Below are positions 8,460 through 16,233 of a stretch of 64,000 nt of DNA, in pieces (within the stretch, counting starts at the first letter, position 1; every line of letters starts with the position of its first letter). The notes beneath the pieces were generated by a model that did not search any database, was not told the DNA's origin, and saw only the letters and a program-made list of their open reading frames with translations. A program made the position numbers and the translations under genes. The DNA is from a virus: positions 82,557 to 146,556 of the IMG/VR virus record IMGVR_UViG_3300007511_000004; one strand, given 5' to 3'.

Positions 8460-9117
8460 GATCGGGTCTAAAAGGTTTCCGGGTAAACCTTTAATCCACC
8501 TTGATGGTGTACCTATGATTCGAAGGATCTACGATATTTGTAGCTCTACGGGTCTGCGCACGTATGTTCTTACGGACTCTGAAGAGATCTGTAAGGTTAT
8601 CCCAAATGGCGATGCACTGATGACCGACGGTTATAGCGATCTTCCCCCTCGGAATGGTACTGAGCGCTGCTCAATCGCAGCGGCCCATATAAAAGATCTT
8701 GCCGAGCACGATTATTTTATCAACGTTCAGGGAGATATGCCAGACATAACCCCCGAAATGATCCATAAGGTACGTGCTTTATTGGATCACTATACTGTAT
8801 CAACGTTATATACGGATCTGCCTGAAAATATGAAGGAGGATCCAAATACGGTTAAAATGATAACCAACGGCGACATCGCACATTGGTTCGGTCGAGGGTT
8901 TAAATACGGGCATCACCACTTGGGAATCTATGGGTACCGTAAAACCGCCCTAAAAAGTTACTATCATCGTGCTCCATCTGAATATGAAATTATCGAGGAA
9001 TTGGAACAGCTAAGATGGTTCGAGGGGGGTTTACGGATAGGCGTAGATATGGTACAATTCAATGGTATCGAAATTAATACACCAGAAGACGCGGAAAGGT
9101 GGAACGCTAATGACTGA
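8428..9117 (+). CDS. kdsB: CMP-Kdo synthetase (3-deoxy-manno-octulosonate cytidylyltransferase)
   Basis: A 229-residue nucleotidyltransferase that activates Kdo with CTP. Seen are IPARIGSKRFPGKPL near the N-terminus (CTP loop), the NGTERCSIAA region, INVQGDMPDI with the metal-binding Asp, and HHLGIYGYRK. The first ATG at 8428 follows AGGTG and lies inside the end of kdsA. It is slightly shorter than E. coli KdsB (248). No KdsC phosphatase is obvious nearby; host enzyme could supply that step. A promoter for the next gene lies inside the 3' end. Confidence 0.93.
   Translation: MTSTAILIPARIGSKRFPGKPLIHLDGVPMIRRIYDICSSTGLRTYVLTDSEEICKVIPNGDALMTDGYSDLPPRNGTERCSIAAAHIKDLAEHDYFINVQGDMPDITPEMIHKVRALLDHYTVSTLYTDLPENMKEDPNTVKMITNGDIAHWFGRGFKYGHHHLGIYGYRKTALKSYYHRAPSEYEIIEELEQLRWFEGGLRIGVDMVQFNGIEINTPEDAERWNAND
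9030..9058 (+). promoter_or_regulatory. Intragenic early-type promoter in kdsB
   Basis: GGGGGG, TTTACG, 17 bases, TACAAT, inside the 3' end of kdsB and about 100 bases before the cupin gene. Confidence 0.55.
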
Positions 9118-9154
9118 TAAAGCACTTTGGATGAATAACTGAGGGGGATCTTAA

Positions 9155-9502
9155 ATGAAAGCTGGAAAAGTATGGGGTATGACTGAACTCATTGAAGCCA
9201 ATGGGGCTTTAGAGTTTCACCGTATTGAAATGGATAAGGGCGGGGTTTGTTCAAAACACCTCCATGAGTTTAAGTGGAATGGATTCTACGTCGAGTCTGG
9301 TAAGATGCTTATTCGAGTATGGCAAAAAGATTATGATCTTGTAGATGAAACTATTCTATATCCTGGTGATTATACTAAGGTAAAGCCTGGGGTATACCAC
9401 CAATTCGAATGTCTTGAATCCGGGGTAGCTTATGAGCTGTACTGGGCGGAGTTTTCTCATTCAGATATCAAACGGGAGACGGTTGGGTTTCAACAACACT
9501 AG
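9155..9502 (+). CDS. Cupin-domain protein
   Basis: A 115-residue single-domain cupin. The HLHEFKWNGFYVESG segment supplies the first metal-binding motif (HxH...E) and GDYTKVKPGVYHQFE the second (G...P...H). It resembles sugar-isomerase or phosphomannose-isomerase-type cupins, fitting the surrounding sugar genes, but the substrate is unknown. A GAGGGGG site precedes the ATG. Confidence 0.8.
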   Translation: MKAGKVWGMTELIEANGALEFHRIEMDKGGVCSKHLHEFKWNGFYVESGKMLIRVWQKDYDLVDETILYPGDYTKVKPGVYHQFECLESGVAYELYWAEFSHSDIKRETVGFQQH

Positions 9503-9510
9503 GATCAAAT

Positions 9511-10068
9511 ATGAAAGAGCTAGAACCCGTTGGTATAACCTGTAGCACCTTTGATCTATTACATGCCGGTCACATACTAATGTTGAGAGAAGCAAAAAAT
9601 GTCTGCAATTATCTAATTTGTGGTTTACAAGTAGATCCAAGTTATGATAGAATATATAAGAACCCACCGGTACAGACGTTAGTAGAACGCTACTCTCAAC
9701 TGGCTGCAGTGAGGTATGTTGATGAAATTATTCCATACCAAACCGAGAAGGATTTAATGGATATATTGCAAATGTATCCTATTGATGTACGCATTATCGG
9801 CGACGAATATAAGACCCGAGATTTTACTGGTAAAGAAGAATGTCGTCGTCTAGGCATTGACATTTATTATAATAAAAGGGATCATAGATTTTCATCTTCT
9901 GATCTAAGACAAAGGGTACATGAGAATGAACAGAGTAAGCGGGAGAAATCTCTCCGAGGGGCTCAAAGCGCTAAGGACTTTATTATACAGACAGGGATAC
10001 GAGATTCAGACGGGGAGCTGGCAGGGTACGACCTCTCCGCCTACGTTCCTGGAGATTCTTCACGCTGA
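9511..10068 (+). CDS. Cytidylyltransferase-like protein (TagD/RfaE2 type)
   Basis: A 185-residue HxGH nucleotidyltransferase. The start ITCSTFDLLHAGHILML has the CTP-binding HAGH motif, DVRIIGDEY follows, and FSSSDLRQRV matches the terminal ISST-x-R motif. Glycerol-3-phosphate or sugar-phosphate cytidylyl transfer is inferred. The C-terminal 50 residues beyond the domain are encoded where the next gene overlaps by about 140 bases, an unusually long overlap. Confidence 0.85.
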   Translation: MKELEPVGITCSTFDLLHAGHILMLREAKNVCNYLICGLQVDPSYDRIYKNPPVQTLVERYSQLAAVRYVDEIIPYQTEKDLMDILQMYPIDVRIIGDEYKTRDFTGKEECRRLGIDIYYNKRDHRFSSSDLRQRVHENEQSKREKSLRGAQSAKDFIIQTGIRDSDGELAGYDLSAYVPGDSSR

Positions 10069-10708
10069 CCTCGTTGCTCCTATGTATAGTAATGCGAAGA
10101 GAGCGTCAGATGAATTAGAAGCAAGTCAACCCTGGGCTGATGTACACTTTCGAGAACGGGTCGGCGGCGAACCTCTGAATCCTCCCCCATCACATACTAT
10201 GTGGCTTAAAGACACTGAGAAATATATGTCGGGTGCTAATGATACCGCATTCTCTCACTCCTACCCTGAACGTATGTGGGCACCGAGCGTCGATGGTATC
10301 CGCTTTAAAACTGGTAACCTGGGCGATGCAGTAGAGCTACTTAAAAAAGATAGCACTACCCGCCAGTGCTACGTTCCCATGTGGTTTCCCGAGGATATTG
10401 TAGCAGCCAATGCGGGAGAACGAGTACCGTGCTCATTTGGATGGCACTTTCTGGAACGTGGCGGTCAACTACACTGTTCATATCATATGCGATCTTGTGA
10501 TGTAGTCCGACACTTACATAATGATCTATACTTCGCCAATCGTCTTACTATGTGGATGATTGAGCAAAGCGGTATGGATGTTAAGCCTGGGTATCTTCAC
10601 TTCTCCTCGACCTCGCTCCATTGCTTTGCAAATGATCGTTTCGCATTGAGGCGTCTTTCGGGTGTGACCGAATATAACTGGGATAATTTTGAAGGAGCAG
10701 CCGTTTAA
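9926..10708 (+). CDS. Thymidylate synthase-family enzyme, dCMP-type
   Basis: A ThyA-fold protein of about 260 residues. RQCYVPMWFPEDI and VPCSFGWHFL supply the arginine and the catalytic Cys, and YHMRSCDVVRHLHNDLY matches the E. coli YQRSCDVFLGLPFNIAS region without gaps. At the position of E. coli Asn177, which reads the uracil ring, this protein has Asp, as dCMP hydroxymethylases do. The window also encodes ThyX for dTMP. I infer action on dCMP (methyl or hydroxymethyl transfer). The start could be 9920 or 9926. Confidence 0.8.
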   Translation: MNRVSGRNLSEGLKALRTLLYRQGYEIQTGSWQGTTSPPTFLEILHADLVAPMYSNAKRASDELEASQPWADVHFRERVGGEPLNPPPSHTMWLKDTEKYMSGANDTAFSHSYPERMWAPSVDGIRFKTGNLGDAVELLKKDSTTRQCYVPMWFPEDIVAANAGERVPCSFGWHFLERGGQLHCSYHMRSCDVVRHLHNDLYFANRLTMWMIEQSGMDVKPGYLHFSSTSLHCFANDRFALRRLSGVTEYNWDNFEGAAV

Positions 10709-12003
10709 TGTGTGGACTTATTGCAGCAATTGGTTCCGAAATCGATGTAGAGGCGTTACTTGAGACCATCGCCCATCGCGGTTTACCCGGATATAAAGGA
10801 TATGAACGAAATCGGGACGTTCAGCTAGGCCATTATAGTCTACCCTTCGTCAATCTCGACCCTAACGTTGCCATTCAACCTCGAATGAATAGTAATTCGC
10901 TATTTGTTGGAGAAATCTTTAATTATGAAGAATTGGGGTTTGAGGATGATATTGAGGCAGCTTGGCAAACCTTTTGGATAAAGGGCATCCGAGAGTTTAA
11001 TAGATTTGATGGCTTCTGGACATATGTCACAGTTATGGATGGGGCACTGTTCGGGGTAACCGATCATCTTAGCATTAAACCCCTTTATTATCGTACCGAT
11101 GTAGATGCCATGGCTTCCGAGCCTGAAGTACTACGGGCATTCGGTCCAGTTACTCGTAATGAATTATTCCATGCCAATACTATGAAGTGGGGATACGATC
11201 CAACCGGTGGCACCCCGTGGAATGAGATTCAACAGGTTCCACCCGGATGTTTTGTATATAAGGGGCAAGTACACAAGTACTGGGATTGGAGGACTATCTC
11301 GCACACTAACTTGCGGGCTGATCTAATCGAATCAGTCGAACGACGACTTGGCGGCCAACGCGATCTTTCAATCCTACTATCTGGCGGACTTGATTCAACT
11401 ATCATCTATAAAATAATTACTGAAATCCTCAATCGTGATGTTACTGCGATCCATGTGGATAATCAAGAAGAAGACTACGCCCGATTGGTTTCAAATGAGA
11501 TGATCGAAGTTCGACTTGATGGTATCAGTGATGCAGACAGCGTATCGGTTCACCAATCACCCGTGGATCTGGGGAGTACTAAGCCCCAGATCGCCATGGC
11601 CCGGAAGTTGAAAGAATTAGCCTTTCATGCAGTATTGACCGGCGATGGTGCAGATGAACTTTTCGGGGGTTATCGACGCGCTAAAGAGTATGATAGTCAA
11701 GCTTCCGACATTTGGTGCGAGCTACCGTACTATCACCTACCTAAATTAGATCGTACAATGATGAAGAGTACTATTGAACTTCGCGCACCATTCCTATCTC
11801 CTAAGGTAATCGTCCATGCTCTTAATACCCCCTATGAACAACGTAATGGTGAAAAGAAAGTACTAAAGGAAGCGTTCAAAGATCTTGTGCCACAGGAAAT
11901 CTTAGATCGAGATAAACACCCTCTTAAGACCGATCAAATTCGTACTGATCCAATGAAACAACGAATTATTAATGAAAAAATCTGGAGAGAATTTAATGGA
12001 TAA
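10708..12003 (+). CDS. asnB: Asparagine synthase (glutamine-hydrolysing)-like
   Basis: A 431-residue two-domain amidotransferase. Cys2 (MCGLIAAIG) is the glutaminase nucleophile after Met removal, AHRG and GEIFNYEEL follow, and the synthase domain has the PP-loop LLSGGLDST near residue 222 and GDGADELFGGY. It transfers ammonia to Asp or a related carboxylate. It is shorter than E. coli AsnB (554). Homologues occur in marine T4-like phages and in sugar-amide pathways. The ATG overlaps the preceding stop (TAATG). Confidence 0.9.
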   Translation: MCGLIAAIGSEIDVEALLETIAHRGLPGYKGYERNRDVQLGHYSLPFVNLDPNVAIQPRMNSNSLFVGEIFNYEELGFEDDIEAAWQTFWIKGIREFNRFDGFWTYVTVMDGALFGVTDHLSIKPLYYRTDVDAMASEPEVLRAFGPVTRNELFHANTMKWGYDPTGGTPWNEIQQVPPGCFVYKGQVHKYWDWRTISHTNLRADLIESVERRLGGQRDLSILLSGGLDSTIIYKIITEILNRDVTAIHVDNQEEDYARLVSNEMIEVRLDGISDADSVSVHQSPVDLGSTKPQIAMARKLKELAFHAVLTGDGADELFGGYRRAKEYDSQASDIWCELPYYHLPKLDRTMMKSTIELRAPFLSPKVIVHALNTPYEQRNGEKKVLKEAFKDLVPQEILDRDKHPLKTDQIRTDPMKQRIINEKIWREFNG

Positions 12004-12433
12004 GTGGGATACTCGTTATTTGAAATTGGCGAAGGAAGTCTCTACCTGGTCTAAAGATCCTTCGACCCAGATTGGAGCAGTAGCCGTCGGGAATAAGGGC
12101 GAAATATTATCGACCGGATATAACGGCTTCCCTCGCCACATTGCCGATCTTGATGAAAGATATGAAGATAGAGATATCAAATATAAATACATCGTCCATG
12201 CAGAGGCTAATTGCATATATAATGCTACATATAATGGGGTATCTCTAAGAGACAGCACCATGTACGTCTACGGTCTCCCCTGCTGTTCCGAATGTGGAAA
12301 GGCCATTATCCAAGTCGGGGTTAAACGAGTGGTCATGCACGGGGATCCTAATAATGATAGGTGGCGGGAATCTACGGAACGCACGCTAGGAATGTTTAAA
12401 GAAGCACTGATTGAATGGGAGTTTGATAATTGA
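11996..12433 (+). CDS. dCMP deaminase
   Basis: A 145-residue zinc deaminase converting dCMP to dUMP. The zinc ligands are the HAE of IVHAEANCI and the cysteine cluster LPCCSECGKAI; PSTQIGAVAV and STGYNGFPRH are family motifs. It would feed ThyX with dUMP. The ATG at 11996 follows GGAGAG and overlaps the asnB stop by eight bases. Confidence 0.93.
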   Translation: MDKWDTRYLKLAKEVSTWSKDPSTQIGAVAVGNKGEILSTGYNGFPRHIADLDERYEDRDIKYKYIVHAEANCIYNATYNGVSLRDSTMYVYGLPCCSECGKAIIQVGVKRVVMHGDPNNDRWRESTERTLGMFKEALIEWEFDN

Positions 12434-13272
12434 AACGGATTATTATTGTCGGTCACGGCTTTGTTGGGAAGGCAGTAGATTACGGGTTTACGAATCCACA
12501 GGTAGAGAAGATCATAATTGATCCGAAATATGGTACAGATCTTTCCGACCTAAGCAATCTTATTGAAACAGACGCAATATTTGTCTGCTTACCTACCCCC
12601 ATGGATAAGGATGGATCGATCGATAGCGAAATCCTTGAATCGACATTGACCCGTCTTAAGGGTCGGATCACTGGTCTTGATAGACCTAAGGTAATTGTTA
12701 AATCAACCGTGACTCCCGACGTGCTCAAGCGGGTCTACTTCCGAGGCTTAGTTTATAATCCGGAATTCCTGACGGAGCGATCTGCAAATGAACAATTCAT
12801 CAATCCTACTATGCACATTTTAGGTGGCAGACGCGAAGATACTGAAGTGGTAGAGAAGCTAATTAATGAATATTCTCTTTGTAGCCCCGCACCCGTTTAC
12901 CATATGTCTATGTCAGAGGCGTCATTTGTTAAATATGGCATCAACGCCTTCCTTGCACTTAAGGTCCTTTTCTTCAATCAGTTGTATGATGTCGTGAATG
13001 ACGATGATGATAGTAATTTCGCACGCGTCATAAAAGCCATAGGTTCTGATCCGCGGATCGGCCACAGTCACACAAAGGTGCCGGGTTTTGATGGTAAACA
13101 AGGATTCGGTGGTGCATGTTTTCCCAAGGACATTTCTGCATTAAATACCTTCTCAGAGAGGTTTACAATCCTCGAAGAATGTGTTACAATAAACAATAAC
13201 TATCGTAAGAACTATGTATTAGACGATAGAGAGAAATCACAAAATATTTCATACAGGGAAACCAATAAATGA
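12430..13272 (+). CDS. UDP-glucose/GDP-mannose 6-dehydrogenase-like protein
   Basis: A 280-residue NAD-dependent sugar-nucleotide dehydrogenase. The Rossmann motif GHGFVG begins at residue 8, VCLPTPMDKDG and VKSTVTP follow, and FGGACFPKDISAL holds the catalytic Cys. It would oxidise a UDP-hexose to the uronic acid, matching the UDP-glucuronate epimerase gene at 50464. It is shorter than typical Ugd (about 390), lacking most of the C-terminal domain. The start is a TTG overlapping the preceding stop; the fold begins at once, so no later start works. Confidence 0.88.
   Translation: MKRIIIVGHGFVGKAVDYGFTNPQVEKIIIDPKYGTDLSDLSNLIETDAIFVCLPTPMDKDGSIDSEILESTLTRLKGRITGLDRPKVIVKSTVTPDVLKRVYFRGLVYNPEFLTERSANEQFINPTMHILGGRREDTEVVEKLINEYSLCSPAPVYHMSMSEASFVKYGINAFLALKVLFFNQLYDVVNDDDDSNFARVIKAIGSDPRIGHSHTKVPGFDGKQGFGGACFPKDISALNTFSERFTILEECVTINNNYRKNYVLDDREKSQNISYRETNK
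13162..13190 (+). promoter_or_regulatory. Intragenic early-type promoter for uvsX
   Basis: TTTACA, 17 bases, TACAAT, inside the 3' end of the dehydrogenase gene, about 80 bases before uvsX. Confidence 0.6.
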
Positions 13273-14180
13273 GTATTATGCAAAAGTTAAAGAAGAATAG
13301 TAGAGTTAAGTCCACCTCTATTCTATCCGAATCCAAATTCTTTAATGAAAAGGACATGATTACAACTGATGTTCCGATGATCAACGTCGCGTTATCAGGT
13401 GCAGTTGATGGTGGCCTATCATCAGGTCTTACGGTCCTTGCTGGTCCATCTAAGCACTTTAAAACTTCATTTGCTTTGTTAATGGCATCTGCATACCTGA
13501 AAAAATACGATGATGCGGTTATCCTATTCTACGATTCAGAATTCGGTTCGCCCCAATCTTACTTTGAACAGTTTGATATTGATACATCCCGAGTACTCCA
13601 TACGCCAATTACTAACGTCGAGGAACTCAAATTTGATATGATCCATCAGCTCGAAAGTCTCGAGCGAGGGGATAAGGTTGTTGTTGTCATTGACTCGATA
13701 GGCAACCTCGCATCTAAGAAGGAACTAGATGATGCTCTGAGTGAGAAATCAGTAGCAGATATGAGCCGCGCAAAAGCTCTTAAGGGGCTATTCCGAATGG
13801 CAACCCCTTATCTAACCATGAAGAACATTCCGATGCTTGCGATTAACCACACGTATCAAACCCTAGAATTATTTAGCAAAGCGGTAGTATCCGGTGGTTG
13901 TGTTGTCGAAGGAACTAAGATTCAAACGCAACGTGGTCTAATTGAAATTCAAGATGTGCGTGAAGATGACATTATCATTACCCAATACGGCGATAAAGAA
14001 GTCAAAGCGTTATGGAATCCAGATACACTTGAAGAAGGCAATCCTGAGTGTTATGAGATTGAATTTGAAGATGGGTACAAGGTAACCTGTTCAGATAAAC
14101 ACAAGTTCATCGTAAATGGGGAATGGGTTGCTGCTAAAGACTTGGTAGAAGATATGGATTGTGAAACCTTGAAATCTTAA
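13269..14180 (+). CDS. uvsX: UvsX recombinase N-terminal half fused to split-intein N fragment
   Basis: Residues 1-210 are the RecA-like UvsX N-terminal part: Walker A GPSKHFKTS (59-67), ILFYDSEFG, Walker B VVVVIDSIG, and the segment ending SKAVVSGG. Residue 211 starts an intein: CVVEGTKIQTQRGLIEIQDV is block A and GYKVTCSDKHKFIVNGEWV is block B. Translation stops after 93 intein residues. The C-intein and the rest of UvsX are encoded from 15188. After trans-splicing, UvsX would be about 349 residues (T4: 391). UvsX forms the strand-exchange filament in phage recombination. Confidence 0.93.
   Translation: MSIMQKLKKNSRVKSTSILSESKFFNEKDMITTDVPMINVALSGAVDGGLSSGLTVLAGPSKHFKTSFALLMASAYLKKYDDAVILFYDSEFGSPQSYFEQFDIDTSRVLHTPITNVEELKFDMIHQLESLERGDKVVVVIDSIGNLASKKELDDALSEKSVADMSRAKALKGLFRMATPYLTMKNIPMLAINHTYQTLELFSKAVVSGGCVVEGTKIQTQRGLIEIQDVREDDIIITQYGDKEVKALWNPDTLEEGNPECYEIEFEDGYKVTCSDKHKFIVNGEWVAAKDLVEDMDCETLKS
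13899..14177 (+). other. N-intein (split intein, IntN) coding segment
   Basis: This part encodes 93 residues with a Cys at position 1 as nucleophile and blocks A and B of the Hint fold. It has no endonuclease domain and no C-terminal blocks before the stop codon. The complementary blocks F and G are at 15188-15304. Confidence 0.9.
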
Positions 14181-14184
14181 TTTG

Positions 14185-14192
14185 TATAAATA
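14185..14192 (+). promoter_or_regulatory. Late promoter for the HNH endonuclease
   Basis: Exact TATAAATA in the short gap between the N-intein stop and the endonuclease ATG. Free-standing homing endonucleases of T4 are often under late promoters. Confidence 0.6.
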
Positions 14193-14228
14193 TTATCAGC
14201 AGTATAATACATAACCTGAGAGGCTGAT

Positions 14229-15059
14229 ATGAATTACAAATTACATTACGATAGATTAATAAGCAATGCAAGGTTGCGATTAAACGTGGACCAGTATACG
14301 GAAAAGCACCATATTATACCTAAGTGTATGGGTGGTGGTGATACCCCTGATAATCTGGTTAGATTAACAGCCAAGGAGCATTTCGTTGCACATCACCTAC
14401 TATGGAAAGAATACCGAACACCTGAATTGGCTCATGCCTGGTTTATGATGCTTCGGTGTGACCCTAACCAGAAAAGAGAATTTACAGCCAAACAGCATGA
14501 GGCTGCAACAATCGCGCATGTTGAAGTTCTGAGAAAAACTATGGTTGGTTCGGGTAATCATTTTTATGGAAGAAAGCATACTGAAGCGGCTAAGGCTAAA
14601 ATCAGTAGAGCCAATACAGGTAAGGCTCATACCCAAGAGTTTAGAGATGCATACTCCAAGAGATTCAAAGGTATACCTAAGACCCCAGAACATCGAGCTA
14701 AGATAGGTCGTACCGGACTTTCTATGTATCAGAACATAGAAACTGGTGAAATTGTAAGAGTAGCTAAAGGGACCTTAGACGAAACCTTGTGGGTTAACCC
14801 TAGGAAATTGAAGCCAGAAGCCCGACGCAAATGCACTTACTGTGATTTTATATCCACAGAATCCAATCTAAAGATGTGGCATGATGGTAATTGTCGGTGG
14901 AAAGATACTGGAATATATGTTAAGCCATCAAGTATAAGAACCACTAATAGGAAACGAATACCAGTTACAATAGACGGAGTACAATACAAATCGATTAACG
15001 CGGCCGCGAAGGCATTAGGAGTGAGTAAATATGAAATCAAAAAACTGGCTGCCATTTGA
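14229..15059 (+). CDS. HNH homing endonuclease with NUMOD repeats
   Basis: A 276-residue protein. The HNH site is YTEKHHIIPKCMGGGD followed by NLVRLTAKEHFVAHHLLW (residues 23-60). Three NUMOD3-like modules follow: NHFYGRKHTEAAKAKIS, GKAHTQEFRDAYS and GIPKTPEHRAKIG. A Cys4 or Cys2HxC-type finger lies near residues 197-218, and a terminal NUMOD1-like helix-turn-helix contains SINAAAKALGVSKYEIKKL. The gene sits between the halves of the split intein, where it would spread the interruption by cutting uninterrupted uvsX. It has its own late promoter and ribosome binding site. Confidence 0.93.
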   Translation: MNYKLHYDRLISNARLRLNVDQYTEKHHIIPKCMGGGDTPDNLVRLTAKEHFVAHHLLWKEYRTPELAHAWFMMLRCDPNQKREFTAKQHEAATIAHVEVLRKTMVGSGNHFYGRKHTEAAKAKISRANTGKAHTQEFRDAYSKRFKGIPKTPEHRAKIGRTGLSMYQNIETGEIVRVAKGTLDETLWVNPRKLKPEARRKCTYCDFISTESNLKMWHDGNCRWKDTGIYVKPSSIRTTNRKRIPVTIDGVQYKSINAAAKALGVSKYEIKKLAAI

Positions 15060-15207
15060 GTCATTGGATAATGAACAATATATCCGTTACTTAGAACGGG
15101 CTGAAATGTTTCATGAAAAAGATTTACATACCGATAAAACTGTGATACAATTAGCTAATGTATTATATGAAAAGGAGATGGCTAAAAATGAAAGTAAAAT
15201 CAATTAA
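15031..15207 (+). CDS. Small protein of unknown function overlapping endonuclease and C-intein genes
   Basis: A 58-codon frame beginning MKSKNWLPFESLDNEQYIRY. An AGGAG site lies nine bases before its ATG. It overlaps the endonuclease end by 29 bases and the C-intein start by 20. A promoter for the C-intein gene lies within it. Not recognised; it may be a small helper or only a coding-like bridge. Confidence 0.45.
   Translation: MKSKNWLPFESLDNEQYIRYLERAEMFHEKDLHTDKTVIQLANVLYEKEMAKNESKIN
15123..15151 (+). promoter_or_regulatory. Early-type promoter for the C-intein/UvsX C-terminal gene
   Basis: TTTACA, 17 bases, TACAAT, 37 bases before the C-intein ATG. It gives the detached half of uvsX its own start of transcription. 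Confidence 0.65.
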
Positions 15208-15304
15208 TAATGTAGGTCGTAAACCTGTTTACGATCTTTCTGTTAATAGTAATAATTACGATGAACAGCAATACGTGCTTGAAAATGGTGTAGTAACACA
15301 TAAC
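15188..15304 (+). other. C-intein (split intein, IntC) coding segment
   Basis: This part encodes 39 residues ending HN, followed by Thr as the +1 nucleophile. Its length and its blocks F and G fit natural split inteins (IntC about 35-45 residues). Confidence 0.9.
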
Positions 15305-15968
15305 ACGGGTAAATAAGTGCCCCTTAATATGGTAACATATTTCGAAAACTCCTCTAATTGCTGGGAACTCCTACGGGACAATCAGCAGCCAAGACCGAAA
15401 GGTAAGGTTCAACGACTAGTCGAAAGACGTACACTCAAGTGAGTGGAAATGGGGAGCAACCTAATTAGGTTGAAGATATAGTCTGATCTATATGGTAACA
15501 TATAGCTGGGTAGAGTCCCGGGGTAAGATTAACGACCTTATCTGAACATAAATGATTTACTACTCGGCCTCCAATATCTGGATCCTGGGACGACAGCAAG
15601 ATAAACAAGGTACTGAAATAAAAGGATATCATTTTGTCATTAATGTCGAAAAATCACGATACGTCAAAGAGAAATCAAAGATACCGATCTCAGTTAGTTG
15701 GGAAGGTGGGGTTCAGCGTTGGTCTGGTCTCCTTGAAGTTGCTCTTGCGGGTAATTATGTTGCAAAGCCGTCTAATGGATGGTACCAATATGTTGACCAA
15801 GAAACTGGGGAGCTTGTTGGAACAAAATGTCGAGAAAAGGAAACGCTCAATGAAAGCTTCTGGACGCCAATCCTAGAAAAGACTGATTTTAAAGAATTCA
15901 TTCGAAAGCAATATCAGATTGGTCATACAGCAATCGTTGAAATGGATAAGATTGTGGTAGAGGGATGA
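15188..15968 (+). CDS. uvsX: C-intein fused to UvsX C-terminal half, split by a group I intron
   Basis: Exon 1 (15188-15310) encodes a 39-residue C-intein, with VYDLSVNSNNY (block F) and VLENGVVTHN (block G, terminal Asn), then the extein residues Thr-Gly. Exon 2 (15555-15968) continues IYYSASNIWILGRQQ, then KSRYVKEKSKIPI and GLLEVALAGNYV, all matching T4 UvsX. Joining the exons restores the conserved TGIYYSA of UvsX. The ATG at 15188 follows AAGGAG by ten bases. Both RNA splicing and protein trans-splicing are needed for whole UvsX. Confidence 0.92.
15311..15554 (+). ncRNA. Group I intron (IA2, T4 td-like) in uvsX
   Basis: A 244-base intron without a reading frame. P1 pairs exon GGGT with GCCC, leaving U-G at the 5' splice site. 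P2 is AATATG-GTAA-CATATT. The core has GTTCAACGACTA and AAGATATAGTCTGA (P7 strands). P9 is CTATATG-GTAA-CATATAG. The 3' end, CCGGGGTAAGATTAACGACC and then TTATCTGAACATA, is nearly that of the T4 td intron, closing with a G before exon 2. Self-splicing is inferred from the intact core. Confidence 0.95.
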
Positions 15969-16231
15969 TAGAGAATACCGACTATAGATTAATCCCGGAT
16001 CAGGGTGATGGAGATGACACTTGGCAGGTCCGAATCATATCTGGGGATTTTGTAGAGACCGTAATTAAGTATGGGAAATTAGCTCTAAAGGATGACGGTC
16101 TTATGACCTTTGACTTTGATGTCGTTGTGTCACCCATCGAGGGACTAAATTCTGAAGACGGGGGTTTACAAACGGCGGCAAAAGAGATACTATTATCGAT
16201 AATGGAAAGAGTATTTGAAGAAAAAGGGTAA
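15965..16231 (+). CDS. Hypothetical protein between uvsX and gene 41
   Basis: An 88-residue acidic protein with no recognised domain. The ATG overlaps the uvsX stop by four bases. Its 3' half contains a G-run/TTTACA/TACTAT promoter for gene 41, so its sequence does double duty. Confidence 0.65.
   Translation: MIENTDYRLIPDQGDGDDTWQVRIISGDFVETVIKYGKLALKDDGLMTFDFDVVVSPIEGLNSEDGGLQTAAKEILLSIMERVFEEKG
16165..16193 (+). promoter_or_regulatory. Intragenic early-type promoter for gene 41
   Basis: GGGGG, TTTACA, 17 bases, TACTAT, 41 bases before the gene 41 ATG and inside the preceding gene. Confidence 0.6.
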
Positions 16232-16233
16232 CT

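Noticed and set aside
9110-9142. Ten-codon frame after kdsB
   Set aside because: It is too short and has no ribosome binding site of its own; it lies in the gap before the cupin gene.
15552-15968. Separate gene starting at the ATG at 15552
   Set aside because: This ATG is the last three bases of the group I intron. The following sequence is exon 2 of the C-terminal UvsX gene, and no ribosome binding site precedes it.
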